A stretch of DNA of 38,817 nucleotides from Candidatus Methylomirabilota bacterium. Lineage in GTDB: Bacteria; Methylomirabilota; Methylomirabilia; Rokubacteriales; CSP1-6. Of the stretch, positions 15,342-23,478 are shown one piece after another. The stretch's first letter is position 1. Every line of letters starts with the position of its first letter. Where the stretch lies: NCBI GenBank assembly GCA_035315345.1, contig DATFYA010000188.1:1-38817 (forward strand). The letters run 5' to 3'. A program made the position numbers and the translations under genes. The notes under the pieces are model-generated. The model worked only from the letters and a program-made list of their open reading frames with translations, was not told the DNA's origin and did not search any database.

Positions 15342-15863
15342 CTACGAGGTGAGGAGCCAGCCGATGCCGCCCGCGGCCAGGATCGCCAGCACCGGCGGAA
15401 CGCGGTCGCTGCTCACCGCGAGGGCGGTGGCCAGCGCCAGCGCGGCGGTGACGCCGTCGTGGACCGCGGTGCGCGCCAGCGTGTACACGCCACCGGCCAT
15501 CAGCCCCACGCCCACCGGGATGAGCGAGCGCTCGACCAGGAGCGCCCAGGGTCGCGTGCGCCACCGCTGCCAGTGATGGGAGACCACGATGGCCACGATC
15601 GAGGTCGGCAGGAACATGGCGAGACCGGCGAGCAGGGCGCCCACCAGCCCGTGGGCGCGATAGCCGACGAAGACCGCGACCAGCATGTTGGGCCCCGGCG
15701 TGAGCTGGGTCAGCGTGTAGCCGTCGACGAATTCGCGCGCGGTCAGCCACTGGTGCACCGAGACGGTCTGCCGCTCCATCTCCGGGATGACCGCGAGGCC
15801 GCCGCCGACGCACAGAAAGCTCAGCCACAGGAACGTCCAGGTGAGCCGCGCCAGCTCCGCCAT
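15342..15863 (-). CDS. Chromate transporter, C-terminal-type half
   Basis: A 173-residue membrane protein with about five or six helices, matching one CHR domain: FLWLSFLCVGGGLAVIPEMERQTV and YTLTQLTPGPNMLVAVFVGYRAHG. Short CHR proteins work in pairs, a half-and-half version of ChrA that exports chromate or takes up sulfate-like anions. The ATG overlaps the TGA of the partner gene by one base (TGATG), so the two halves are translated together. The domain keeps the PGPN motif. Substrate is inferred from the family only. Confidence 0.88.
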   Translation of the reverse strand: MAELARLTWTFLWLSFLCVGGGLAVIPEMERQTVSVHQWLTAREFVDGYTLTQLTPGPNMLVAVFVGYRAHGLVGALLAGLAMFLPTSIVAIVVSHHWQRWRTRPWALLVERSLIPVGVGLMAGGVYTLARTAVHDGVTAALALATALAVSSDRVPPVLAILAAGGIGWLLTS

Positions 15864-16432
15864 CAGCGGCCGGCCTCGGGCTCGGGCGGCGCCACCGCCG
15901 CGCGCGGCGCGCGATGCAGCCAGAGGCTGGCCACGGCCATGACGAGCACGACGCCGACGGTGGGCAGGCGGAGCGGGCCGACCGCGGCGAACGTGAGCGC
16001 GGCGACCAGGAACGCGCGGCCGCCGCGCAGCGAGCCGCGCACGATCCGCAGCGTGGTCACCGCCACCAGCCCGACGACCGCCGCGCTCAGGCTGCGCATC
16101 AGCAGCGTGAGGCTCGGGCTGAAGGCCCCGCCCACGTAGAGCGCGCCCAGGGCCAACAGGATGACCGCGCCCGGCAGCACGACGGCGAGCAGGCCCCAGC
16201 TGCCGCCGGCCAGGCCGGCCAGCCGGTAGCCGAGGACCACGCTGAGATTGCTGAAGTTGGGGCCGGGCAGCACCTGGCTCAGCGTGAAGTCGGCCACGAA
16301 CTCGTCGTGCCGGATCCAGCCCCGACGGCGCACCAGCACGTCGTGGAAGTAGGCACTGCGCCCGCCGCCGAGGCTCGAGATGCCGGTCCAGGCGAAGGCG
16401 GCGATCAGCCGGAGGAGCGAGACGCGTCTCAC
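15863..16432 (-). CDS. Chromate transporter, N-terminal-type half
   Basis: The first CHR domain of the pair: LLRLIAAFAWTGISSLGGGRSAYFHDVLV, then DFTLSQVLPGPNFSNLSVVLGYRLAG, with about six membrane segments. The GTG at 16432 is chosen because it matches the usual CHR start (SLLRL...). A longer frame can begin at a GTG at 16483, but that codon directly adjoins a 13-bp hairpin that would mask initiation, and the extra 17 residues do not resemble the family. Neither start has a well-spaced Shine-Dalgarno sequence. Overlaps the second half by one base. Confidence 0.82.
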   Translation of the reverse strand: MRRVSLLRLIAAFAWTGISSLGGGRSAYFHDVLVRRRGWIRHDEFVADFTLSQVLPGPNFSNLSVVLGYRLAGLAGGSWGLLAVVLPGAVILLALGALYVGGAFSPSLTLLMRSLSAAVVGLVAVTTLRIVRGSLRGGRAFLVAALTFAAVGPLRLPTVGVVLVMAVASLWLHRAPRAAVAPPEPEAGR

Positions 16433-16482
16433 TCGCGGGACTCGAGCGAGCGCGAGGGCGGCATGGCCTCTGGAGTGTAGCA

Positions 16483-16513
16483 CCTCTCCCCCCGGGGCCT
16501 CCGGGGGGAGAGG
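16483..16513. terminator. GC-rich 13-bp hairpin
   Basis: CCTCTCCCCCCGG (16483-16495) pairs perfectly with CCGGGGGGAGAGG (16501-16513) around a five-base loop. It lies between the secreted protein gene and the chromate transporter pair, all on the minus strand, and probably limits read-through. There is no T-tract. Confidence 0.6.
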
Positions 16514-16548
16514 CAGGACGACGTCAGCCGCGAATCAGCGAAGCGCGA

Positions 16549-16941
16549 CTAGTAGCGCCAGGCGGGTGCCGGATAGCACCAGCCCTTCCTGGCGTGGCCG
16601 GGCGGGCAGAACGCGGGCTGGCGCACCACCGCGCGACGCGGAGCGGGCACGTACACCGGATACGGCTTCACGACGACGCGCGGCGCCGGTACGTAGCGCG
16701 GCGGAGGCGGCACCACGACGACGGGAGCCGGCGCGTAGACCACCGGGGGAGGCGGCGGGGCGACCACGACCGGCGGCGCCGCGACCACCGGGCCGCGACC
16801 GAAGATGCCGACACCACCCAGGATCTGGTTGAACACGGCAAAGGCGCCGAGGCCCAGGGCCGCGTCCGTGGACGCGCCCGCGAAGGCCAGCGTGGGGGCA
16901 AAGACCGCGGCGGCCAGGACCAGCGCGATCAGCTTTTTCAT
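16549..16941 (-). CDS. Secreted proline/valine-rich hypothetical protein
   Basis: A 130-residue protein with a clear signal peptide (MKKLIALVLAAAVFAPTLAFA, cleavage after residue 21). A short Ala/Gly stretch (ALGLGAFAVFNQILGGVGIFG) is followed by a low-complexity region of P-P-P-V-V-Y-A-P-A-P type repeats. The C-terminus has two cysteines (CPPGHARKGWCYP) that could form a disulfide. Proteins of this type are often cell-envelope or outer-membrane linked; no function is known. AGAGGAG precedes the ATG at 16941. Confidence 0.78.
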   Translation of the reverse strand: MKKLIALVLAAAVFAPTLAFAGASTDAALGLGAFAVFNQILGGVGIFGRGPVVAAPPVVVAPPPPPVVYAPAPVVVVPPPPRYVPAPRVVVKPYPVYVPAPRRAVVRQPAFCPPGHARKGWCYPAPAWRY

Positions 16942-17101
16942 GATGTTGTCTCCTCTTTCCGGGGCCATGGATGCTGCCCCTGCACACCGGATCAGACGGC
17001 CGGGGCACCCCGCGTGTTTACGGCTTGGCTGGGTCATCCAACTCCGCCAATTAAAAGAGAAATCGTCCATAGCGGGCTGGCGGACACTGGCCGTCCTGCC
17101 G

Positions 17102-17107
17102 TAGGAT
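17102..17107 (+). promoter_or_regulatory. Possible -10 of the molybdopterin gene
   Basis: TAGGAT ends seven bases before the ATG at 17115, the same spacing seen at other leaderless-looking starts in this window. No convincing -35 is visible. Confidence 0.3.
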
Positions 17108-17114
17108 GCGGGGC

Positions 17115-19139
17115 ATGAGCGACCATGCGAGCGTGTGCCCCCTCGACTGCCCGGATACCTGCAGCCTGACCGTCACCGTGGAGAACGCGAAGATCGTGAA
17201 GATCCGCGGCTCGCGGGCCAACCCCTACACGGCCGGGGTCATCTGCACCAAGGTGGCCGCATCGTATCCGGACTGGGTGCACGGCCCGGGACGGATCGAG
17301 ACTCCGCTCCGGCGCGTCGGGGCCAAGGGCGAAGGCCGGTTCGCGCGCGTGTCGTGGGACGAGGCGCTCGACATCATCCACGAGCGCGTCACCAGCGTGA
17401 TCGCGGCCCACGGCCCGGAGGCGGTGATGCCGCTGAACTACGCGGGCCCGCACGGCATGCTGGCCTACGCGTCGATGGACCTGCGCTTCTTCCACAAGCT
17501 CGGCGCCTCGCTGCTCGACCGCTCGCCCCTCTGCGGGGGCATCCGCACCCAGGCCTGGCTCGGCACCTTCGGCACCGCGCCGGGCATCGCCCCCGAGCAG
17601 GTGCGCCATTCGAAGCTGGCGATCGCGTGGGGCAACAACGTCACGTGGTCGAATCTCCACCTGACGCCGATCTGGAACGCGGCACGGCGCGACGGCGCGA
17701 AGACCGTGGTCGTCGATCCGCGACGCACCAAGATCGCCGAGCAGTGCGACCTGCACATCGCGCTCAAGCCCGGCACCGACGTGGTGCTGGCATGGGCGGT
17801 GGCCGCGGAGCTGGAGCGGCGGGGAGCCTTCGACCGCGCGTTCATCACGCAGCACGTGGCCGGCGTCGAGGAGTTCATGGCCGGGGCGCGCCGCTACCCG
17901 GTGGCCGAGGCCGCGCGCATCTGCCGGGTGCCCGAGTCGCAGATCCGCCAGCTCGCGGAGTGGTACCACACCCTGTCGCCGGCGTCGATCAGCGTCGGCA
18001 ACGGGCTCGAGCGCAACCAGAACGGCGGCAGCGGCATTCGCGCGATCTTCGCGCTGCCCGCGCTGGCCGGGAAGTTCGGGGTGCCCGGTGGCGGGCTCGT
18101 CAACGGGGCCGGCTTCGCGTTCCCGAAGACCCCGGCCCGCCTGCAGCGGCCGGACCTGCTCCCGCCGGGCACCCGCACGCTCAACATCGTGGATGCGGGC
18201 AAGCACCTGCTCGATCCGACGCTGTCGCCGCCCATCAAGGCGGTCTTCATCTACAACCACAACCCGCTGGTCGTGCATCCCGACCAGAACCGGATGCGCC
18301 GGGCGCTCGCGCGTGAGGATCTCTTCACGGTGGGCGCGGACGTGGTGATGACCGACAGCATGGCCTACGCCGACGTGGTGCTGCCCGCGTCCAGCCACTT
18401 CGAGTACGACGACATCTACGCGGCCTACGGCCAGCACTGGCTGCAGCGCGCCGAGCCGGTCATCCGCCCGCAGCACGAGTCTCAGCCCAACACCGAGATC
18501 TTCCGGCGCCTCGCCGCGCGCTTCGGCTTCACCGACCCGATCTTCACCGCGAGCGACGCCCAGCTGATCGACGACGCGGTCGACGGCGCCGATCCGCGAC
18601 TCGGCGGGGTGGCCCCGAGCCGGCTGCCCACGGACCGCGCCACCGCGATGACCGTCTCGGGCGAGCCGGCCATCCTCTTCAAGAACGTGTTCCCGAAGAC
18701 CGCTTCCGGCAAGGTCGAGCTGGTCTCGGACTACCTCGACCAGAAGTACGGCAGCCGACTGCCGACCTACCGGCCCTACGAGACGCCCTTCCCTCTGATC
18801 CTGATCACGCCGGCCTCCGACGAGCGCATCACGTCCACCTTCGGCGGGTTGAAGGCGGGCGACGTCACGCCGCCGCTCGAGATGCACCCGGACGACGCGA
18901 AGGCCCGCGGACTGACCGACGGGACCATGGTGCGGGTGTGGAACGAGCTGGGCGAGGTGCACCTGCCGGTCAAGATCACCACCGAGGTCACGCCGGGCGT
19001 GTGCTGCAGCCTCAAGGGCGCGTGGATGAAGACCAGCAACAACGGCCAGACCGTCTCCGCGCTGGCCCCGGCCCACCACGCCGACATCTGCGGCGGCGCC
19101 TGCTACAACGACTGCCGGGTCGAGGTCGCCGCGCTCTAA
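17115..19139 (+). CDS. Molybdopterin-dependent oxidoreductase (DMSO reductase family)
   Basis: A 674-residue single-subunit member of the DMSO reductase/formate dehydrogenase superfamily. C8, C12, C16 and C44 (VCPLDCPDTC ... GVICTK) form the N-terminal [4Fe-4S] site. Bis-MGD-binding regions include AWGNNVTWSNLH and VVDPRRTKIAEQ, and the C-terminal cap domain (about 550-674) has TPASDERITSTFGG and MHPDDAKARGLTDG. C140 in DRSPLCGG is a candidate metal-side residue. There is no Tat signal, so the enzyme is cytoplasmic. No electron-transfer subunit is encoded next to it, so its partner and substrate are unknown. The ATG at 17115 is preferred to the one at 17106. Confidence 0.9.
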   Translation: MSDHASVCPLDCPDTCSLTVTVENAKIVKIRGSRANPYTAGVICTKVAASYPDWVHGPGRIETPLRRVGAKGEGRFARVSWDEALDIIHERVTSVIAAHGPEAVMPLNYAGPHGMLAYASMDLRFFHKLGASLLDRSPLCGGIRTQAWLGTFGTAPGIAPEQVRHSKLAIAWGNNVTWSNLHLTPIWNAARRDGAKTVVVDPRRTKIAEQCDLHIALKPGTDVVLAWAVAAELERRGAFDRAFITQHVAGVEEFMAGARRYPVAEAARICRVPESQIRQLAEWYHTLSPASISVGNGLERNQNGGSGIRAIFALPALAGKFGVPGGGLVNGAGFAFPKTPARLQRPDLLPPGTRTLNIVDAGKHLLDPTLSPPIKAVFIYNHNPLVVHPDQNRMRRALAREDLFTVGADVVMTDSMAYADVVLPASSHFEYDDIYAAYGQHWLQRAEPVIRPQHESQPNTEIFRRLAARFGFTDPIFTASDAQLIDDAVDGADPRLGGVAPSRLPTDRATAMTVSGEPAILFKNVFPKTASGKVELVSDYLDQKYGSRLPTYRPYETPFPLILITPASDERITSTFGGLKAGDVTPPLEMHPDDAKARGLTDGTMVRVWNELGEVHLPVKITTEVTPGVCCSLKGAWMKTSNNGQTVSALAPAHHADICGGACYNDCRVEVAAL

Positions 19140-19146
19140 CCCCTCT

Positions 19147-19169
19147 CCCTCTCCCTTTAGGGGAGAGGG
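19147..19169. terminator. Hairpin at convergent junction
   Basis: CCCTCTCCC (19147-19155) pairs perfectly with GGGAGAGGG (19161-19169) around TTTAG. It follows the molybdopterin gene stop by eight bases and precedes the convergent cyclase stop. The flanks resemble the sequence near 15280-15318, so it may belong to a dispersed repeat. Confidence 0.6.
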
Positions 19170-19197
19170 CAGGGTGAGGGATGGGTCGCGCCCGCCG

Positions 19198-20511
19198 TCA
19201 AGGCACGACGAACAGGCGCCAGTCGCCGGGCACGCCCTTCAGGGCGTGACTGCCGCGATCGACGAACTCGAGTCCGGAGCCCGCCACCAGGTCTCTCACC
19301 GTGCTCGAGACGAGCACCTCGTCGGGGCCGGCCAGCGCGGCCACCCGCGCGCCGATGTGCACCGCGATGCCGACCACGCCGGCGCCACCCAGCTCGCACT
19401 CGCCGGTGTGCAGCCCGGTACGGACCTGGAGGCCCAGCGCGTGGACCCGCTCGCGAACCGAGCACGCGCATCGGATCGCCCGGGCCGGGCCGTCGAAGGT
19501 GGCGAGCAGACCGTCGCCCGCGGTGTCCACTTCGCGGCCGCGAAACGCGGCGAGCTCTCGTCGCATCATCTCGTGCCACTCCGCGCGCAGCTCGCGCCAG
19601 CGGCGGTCTCCGATCTGGGCGGCCCGCTCGGTGGAGCCGACGATATCGGTGAACATCACGGTGGCGACCACCCGGTCCGCCTCCAGCCGGCGGCGTCCCC
19701 CCGTGATGAACTCCTCGATCTGATCCGCGATGACGTCCTGCGTCTCCAGATCCAGCACGAGATGGTCGGACCCGGGAATCTCCGCGTACCGGGCTCCCGG
19801 GATGTGCTCGGCCAGGTAGCGGCCCGCCCGGACCGGAACGAGCCCATCGTCGACGCGATGCAGGATCAGCGTCGGCACCCGGAGCGTGGGCAAGAGGCTC
19901 CGCACGTCGATGTCGTAGTTGGCGCGCATCAGGGCACGGACGGACCCGGGGCTGGCGGCGGCGCGCTCGATCCGGGAAAAATGCTCGACGAAGGCCGGAT
20001 CGTCGCGGCGGCTCGGCGCGTTGAGCTGGAGAAGAGCGCCCTCGCCCCAGTGGCGCTGGAGCGCACCGAGAAACCGATCGAGGACGTCCGGAGTCACGCC
20101 CCACGGCTCGCCCTTCATCGAGGCGAAGGTGCCGTAGAGCACCAGCGCGGACGTTCGCTCGGGATAGGTGGCCGCGAACATCAAGCACATGGGGCCGCCC
20201 TCCGACCAGCCGTAGATGGTCGCGCGCTCCGAGCCGGCCGCGTCCATCACCGCGCGCACGTCACCGATGCGCTCCTCGAGCGTCTGCTCGGCGACCCGGT
20301 CGGAGAGGCCCTGCCCGCGCTTGTCGAAGACGATTACCCGCGCGAAGGTGGTGAGGCGCTTGAGGAGGTGCTCGTTGCTCGGCACCTCCCACAGCAGCTC
20401 GACGTGGGAGAGCGTGCCGGGGATGAGGACGATGTCGCGAGACCCGGCCCCGAAGACCCGGTAGGCGATGTGGACCTCGCCGCTCGCCGCGTACCGTACG
20501 GGTTCTTGCAC
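19198..20511 (-). CDS. Alpha/beta hydrolase-class III nucleotidyl cyclase fusion
   Basis: A 437-residue two-domain protein. Residues 1-270 are an alpha/beta hydrolase with nucleophile S103 (GWSEGG), a likely acid at D221/D222, and H250 (GSDHLV). Residues 280-437 are a class III adenylate/guanylate cyclase domain: D289 (MFTDIVGST) and D333 (TAGDG) are the metal aspartates, and R389 is the transition-state arginine. The substrate-selecting lysine position is D329, and the usual asparagine four residues before R389 is H385. Product (cAMP, cGMP or none) is therefore unclear. The GTG at 20511 has GAGAGG upstream. The hydrolase part may sense or process a small ligand that controls the cyclase. Confidence 0.87.
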   Translation of the reverse strand: MQEPVRYAASGEVHIAYRVFGAGSRDIVLIPGTLSHVELLWEVPSNEHLLKRLTTFARVIVFDKRGQGLSDRVAEQTLEERIGDVRAVMDAAGSERATIYGWSEGGPMCLMFAATYPERTSALVLYGTFASMKGEPWGVTPDVLDRFLGALQRHWGEGALLQLNAPSRRDDPAFVEHFSRIERAAASPGSVRALMRANYDIDVRSLLPTLRVPTLILHRVDDGLVPVRAGRYLAEHIPGARYAEIPGSDHLVLDLETQDVIADQIEEFITGGRRRLEADRVVATVMFTDIVGSTERAAQIGDRRWRELRAEWHEMMRRELAAFRGREVDTAGDGLLATFDGPARAIRCACSVRERVHALGLQVRTGLHTGECELGGAGVVGIAVHIGARVAALAGPDEVLVSSTVRDLVAGSGLEFVDRGSHALKGVPGDWRLFVVP

Positions 20512-20525
20512 GCCGGCCTCTCGTC

Positions 20526-20540
20526 CCCCGGGCTCCGGGG
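20526..20540. terminator. Short hairpin downstream of the importer operon
   Basis: CCCCGG, loop GCT, CCGGGG. It lies between the cupin stop codon and the cyclase start on the minus strand and is the only candidate stop signal for the operon. No T-tract. Confidence 0.35.
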
Positions 20541-20549
20541 AACGAAGGA

Positions 20550-20963
20550 CTACCGCTCCACGTTCTCCTCGGCCACCGCCTTCCGGGCCTTCATGTTGAA
20601 CCGCCCGTCGTAGATCGGCTGGCCGCCGGTGGTCGGGCCCTGGTACTGCACGAACAGCATCAGCCCGCCGGTCTCGGTGCGGAGCGGCTGCTCGAAGTGC
20701 GGGTCCGGATAGAACAGCATGGTCCCCGGCGTGTAGCGCTGCTCGCCGATCTGGAACTCGCCCTCGAGGATGTACCAGACCTGGGCGAAGTCGTGCTTGT
20801 GGTAGGGATGGTGCGAGCCGGGCTCGTAGCGGACGAGCCCCGCATTGGGCTCGGTCGGCCGCTCGGCCCGCGGATGGAACAGCATCTTGCTCCGCTGCCC
20901 CGGCCACCGCAGGGTCTCCCACTCCCGCTCGTCGGCGTGAACCGCCTCCATCGGCTGATGCAT
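20550..20963 (-). CDS. Cupin domain protein
   Basis: A 137-residue single-cupin protein. Motif 1 is GSHHPYHKHDFAQVWYILEGEF (about 49-70), with H55 and H57 as likely metal ligands and Q61 in the usual Glu/Gln place. Motif 2 includes FYPDPHFEQPL with H89. It could be a small dioxygenase, isomerase or binding protein. The ATG at 20963 is chosen because GGGAGGAG lies just upstream; an in-frame ATG at 20981 overlaps the previous stop codon (ATGA) but leaves no room for a ribosome-binding site. Last gene of the peptide importer cluster. Confidence 0.87.
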   Translation of the reverse strand: MHQPMEAVHADEREWETLRWPGQRSKMLFHPRAERPTEPNAGLVRYEPGSHHPYHKHDFAQVWYILEGEFQIGEQRYTPGTMLFYPDPHFEQPLRTETGGLMLFVQYQGPTTGGQPIYDGRFNMKARKAVAEENVER

Positions 20964-20977
20964 GCGCTCCTCCCTGT

Positions 20978-21451
20978 TCATCGCTTGGCGTTCACGCGGT
21001 CGAGCTCGGTGCTGGTGCAACGGGCCACCCAGCCGTCGCGCCTCGCCGGCGTCACCACGTCGTCGGCGGTGCGCGGCGTGAAGCGCGCCAGCGCCTCCCA
21101 GCAGCGCTCCCGGGCGCGGGCCATCTGTAGATCTGTCTGGAGCACCTGCATGGCGCGGCCGCGCTCGTAGTCCCACCGCAGCGCCACCACCACGATGGCC
21201 AGCGCGGCGCCCACCACCATGATCAGGAACAGCGAGGCGGCGACGCCCTGCCACTGGCGGATGCGGCGCTCGGCGCCGTCGACGAGGCCGGAGACCTTCA
21301 CCTCCACCGGCCCGTTGACGTGCCGGACGATCTCCACCGCGCCGCCGGGGGCGGGCCGCGCGACCAGCCCTCGCCTCGGGCGCCCGAGCAAGGTGCGCGA
21401 AGGCGGCCCCGCGTCCAGGAGTGAAACCTGCCTCGAGTCCATCGCTGCCAT
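20978..21451 (-). CDS. Hypothetical single-pass membrane protein of the importer cluster
   Basis: A 157-residue protein. Residues 1-65 are hydrophilic (GAVEIVRHVNGPVEVKVSGLV), then one membrane helix at about 71-92 (VAASLFLIMVVGAALAIVVVAL), then a tail with two cysteines (RERCWEALARF, WVARCTST). I do not recognise a family. AGGAAGGAG precedes the ATG at 21451. The gene lies between the DppC-like permease and the cupin gene on the same strand and probably shares their transcript. Confidence 0.65.
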   Translation of the reverse strand: MAAMDSRQVSLLDAGPPSRTLLGRPRRGLVARPAPGGAVEIVRHVNGPVEVKVSGLVDGAERRIRQWQGVAASLFLIMVVGAALAIVVVALRWDYERGRAMQVLQTDLQMARARERCWEALARFTPRTADDVVTPARRDGWVARCTSTELDRVNAKR

Positions 21452-21472
21452 CACCGGCTCCTTCCTCTCGAC

Positions 21473-21508
21473 GCTTCTCGCCCGCGCTGAGTGGCGAGGT
21501 CGAGAAGC
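21473..21508. repeat. Short inverted repeat in intergenic space
   Basis: GCTTCTCG (21473-21480) and CGAGAAGC (21501-21508) flank a 20-base loop, between the DppC-like permease and the next gene. It may weaken or process the message; no other support. Confidence 0.35.
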
Positions 21509-21570
21509 TGACCGATCCTGGTGTTCGTGACGTCCGAGGCCGCGGGTCCCCGCGTCGCGGCGCCTCCTTC

Positions 21571-22422
21571 TTAGCGCACCCGGAGCCTCGGGTCCAGCAC
21601 GTCTCGCAGCCCGTCGCCCAGAAGATTGAGGCTCAGCCCGGCGATCGTCAAGGCCAGACCCGGGAACAGGCTGACCCAGAACGCCTCCCGGATCACGTTC
21701 TTGCCACTCGCGATCACGTTGCCCCACGACGGCACGTAGGGCGGCACCCCCACGCCCAGGAAGCCCAGGATGGCCTCGGCGAGGATCGCGTAGGCGAACA
21801 CGAAGCTGCCCTGCACGAGCAGCGGGCCGATGCAGTTCGGCAGGATGTGGCGCAGGGCGATCGCGCCGTCGTGGCGGCCGAGCGCCCGCGCGGCCTGGAT
21901 GTAGTCCAGCTCCCGCAGGCTCAGCACCGTGCTGCGGATGAGCATGGCGGTGCGCGGCATGTAGACCACCGACAGCGCGAGGATCACGTTCCACACTCCG
22001 GGGCCGCGCGCGGCCATGAGCGCGATGGCGAGCAGGATGGCCGGGAACGCCATGAGGCCGTCCATGCACCGCATCACCGGCACGTCGAGGCGGCGGGAGT
22101 AACCGGCGGTGAGCCCGATCACGATGCCGCCCGCCGAGGTCAGGAGCATGGTGGTCAGGCCGACCAGGAGCGAGATGCGGCTGCCGTGCAGCACCAGGCT
22201 GTAGACATCGCGCCCGAACTCGTCGGTGCCGAGATAATGCTGTCCGCTCGGCGGCTGGAGCCGGTTCGCGGGAGCCAGGCGCGTCGGGTTGTGGGTCGAG
22301 ACCACGTCGGCGAACAGGGCCGCCGCCACCAGCACCACCAGGATGGCCGCTCCGGTCACCACCGCCCCGTTGCGGCCGAGCCGGTGCAGCCAGCGCTGCC
22401 GCTCGGTCAGCGCCTCAGTCAT
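21571..22422 (-). CDS. ABC transporter permease, DppC type
   Basis: A 283-residue inner-membrane permease for the peptide/opine/nickel importer family. It has an N-terminal OppC-type segment, then about six helices. The NPTRLAPANRLQPPSGQHYLGTDEFGRDV region (around 50-80) is the hallmark periplasmic loop, and AARALGRHDGAIALRHILPN is the EAA coupling loop that contacts the ATPase. The ATG overlaps the DppB-like gene by eight bases. No ATPase genes (DppD/DppF) lie in the cluster, so the transporter must borrow ATPases from elsewhere or be incomplete. Confidence 0.92.
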   Translation of the reverse strand: MTEALTERQRWLHRLGRNGAVVTGAAILVVLVAAALFADVVSTHNPTRLAPANRLQPPSGQHYLGTDEFGRDVYSLVLHGSRISLLVGLTTMLLTSAGGIVIGLTAGYSRRLDVPVMRCMDGLMAFPAILLAIALMAARGPGVWNVILALSVVYMPRTAMLIRSTVLSLRELDYIQAARALGRHDGAIALRHILPNCIGPLLVQGSFVFAYAILAEAILGFLGVGVPPYVPSWGNVIASGKNVIREAFWVSLFPGLALTIAGLSLNLLGDGLRDVLDPRLRVR

Positions 22423-23359
22423 AGCGGATGCGCGGGTCGATGAACGCGTAGAGCAGATCCACCACCAGGTTGATGAGCACGTAGGTGGCGGCGGTCACCA
22501 GCACCACCCCCTGCACCACCGGGTAGTCGCGGCGCAGGATCGCCGAGATCACGAGGCGGCCCAGCCCGGGGATATTGAACACGATCTCGGTGATGACCGC
22601 GCCGCCGATCAGCACCGCGGTGGTCACCCCGATGACCGTGACCACGGGCACCAGCGCGTTGCGGAACGCGTGCACGTAGGTCACCGAGCGCTGAGGCAGG
22701 CCCTTGGCCCGCGCGGTGCGCACGTAGTCCTGCTGCAGGGCCTCCAGCATGCAGGACCGGCTGATGCGCGCGATGAGCGCCGACTGGTTGAAGCCGAGGG
22801 ACACCGCGGGCAGCACCATGTAGCGCAGCGCGCTCACCGGATCGGTGAAGAGCGAGGCGTAGCCGGCGGCGGGCAGCCAGCCCAGGCGCACCGCGAAGAG
22901 GTAGATGAAGTTCAGGCTGAGCCAGAACCCGGGAATGCACACGCCGAGCAGCGAGCCGATCATCAACACGCGGTCCCAGATGGAGCCGCGGTGGGCCGCG
23001 GCCACGATGCCGGAGGGCACGCCGATCAGCACCGCCACCAGCAGCGCGCAGGTCATCAGCATCAGGGTCGGCTCGGCGCGCTCGACGATCGCGGTGACCA
23101 CCGGCCGGTCCAGGAAGTAGGACTGGCCGAGGTCGCCGCGCAGGACCCGCCCGTAGAAGCCCAGCAGCTGCTGGTAGATCGGGCGGTCGAGCCCGAGCGC
23201 GCGCCGGGTCGCGTCGATCTGGGTCGGGGTCGCGTCGGGCCCCAGCATCACGCTCACCGGGTCGCCCGGGATGAGGTGGATGAGCAGGAACACCACCGTC
23301 ACCACCACCGCCATCACCGGGACGACGGCCAGCAGGCGCCGGATCAGGTACGCGAACAT
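22415..23359 (-). CDS. ABC transporter permease, DppB type
   Basis: A 314-residue permease: MFAYLIRRLLAVVPVMAVV starts the family, followed by HLIPGDPVSVMLGPDATPTQI and a coupling loop VRTARAKGLPQRSVTYVHAFRN. Works as a heterodimer with the DppC-type protein. There is no Shine-Dalgarno sequence; upstream are direct repeats of GATCAGA on the coding strand, and a strong stem-loop 23-53 bases upstream of the ATG separates it from the binding-protein gene, which may lower its expression. Confidence 0.92.
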   Translation of the reverse strand: MFAYLIRRLLAVVPVMAVVVTVVFLLIHLIPGDPVSVMLGPDATPTQIDATRRALGLDRPIYQQLLGFYGRVLRGDLGQSYFLDRPVVTAIVERAEPTLMLMTCALLVAVLIGVPSGIVAAAHRGSIWDRVLMIGSLLGVCIPGFWLSLNFIYLFAVRLGWLPAAGYASLFTDPVSALRYMVLPAVSLGFNQSALIARISRSCMLEALQQDYVRTARAKGLPQRSVTYVHAFRNALVPVVTVIGVTTAVLIGGAVITEIVFNIPGLGRLVISAILRRDYPVVQGVVLVTAATYVLINLVVDLLYAFIDPRIRYD

Positions 23360-23381
23360 GATCTGATCTGGTCTGATCTAA

Positions 23382-23412
23382 CTGGGGGGGAGCGGCGCCG
23401 CTCCTCCCCCAG
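23382..23412. other. Intergenic stem-loop between binding protein and permease genes
   Basis: Near-perfect palindrome: CTGGGGGGGAGCGGC (23382-23396) pairs with the next 16 bases with a single bulge. It lies 66 bases after the binding-protein stop codon. In ABC importers such loops commonly protect the binding-protein message and reduce read-through into permease genes. Confidence 0.7.
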
Positions 23413-23478
23413 GCCCCCCCACCGCTTGGTTATCAGCCGCGGCGGCGGGACAAACGCGGTAGGTTGTTTCCGGCGTGG

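Noticed and set aside
17034-19079. A 681-codon open frame antisense to the molybdopterin gene
   Set aside because: No domain recognisable, biased composition, while the plus strand has all Fe-S cysteines and cofactor motifs.
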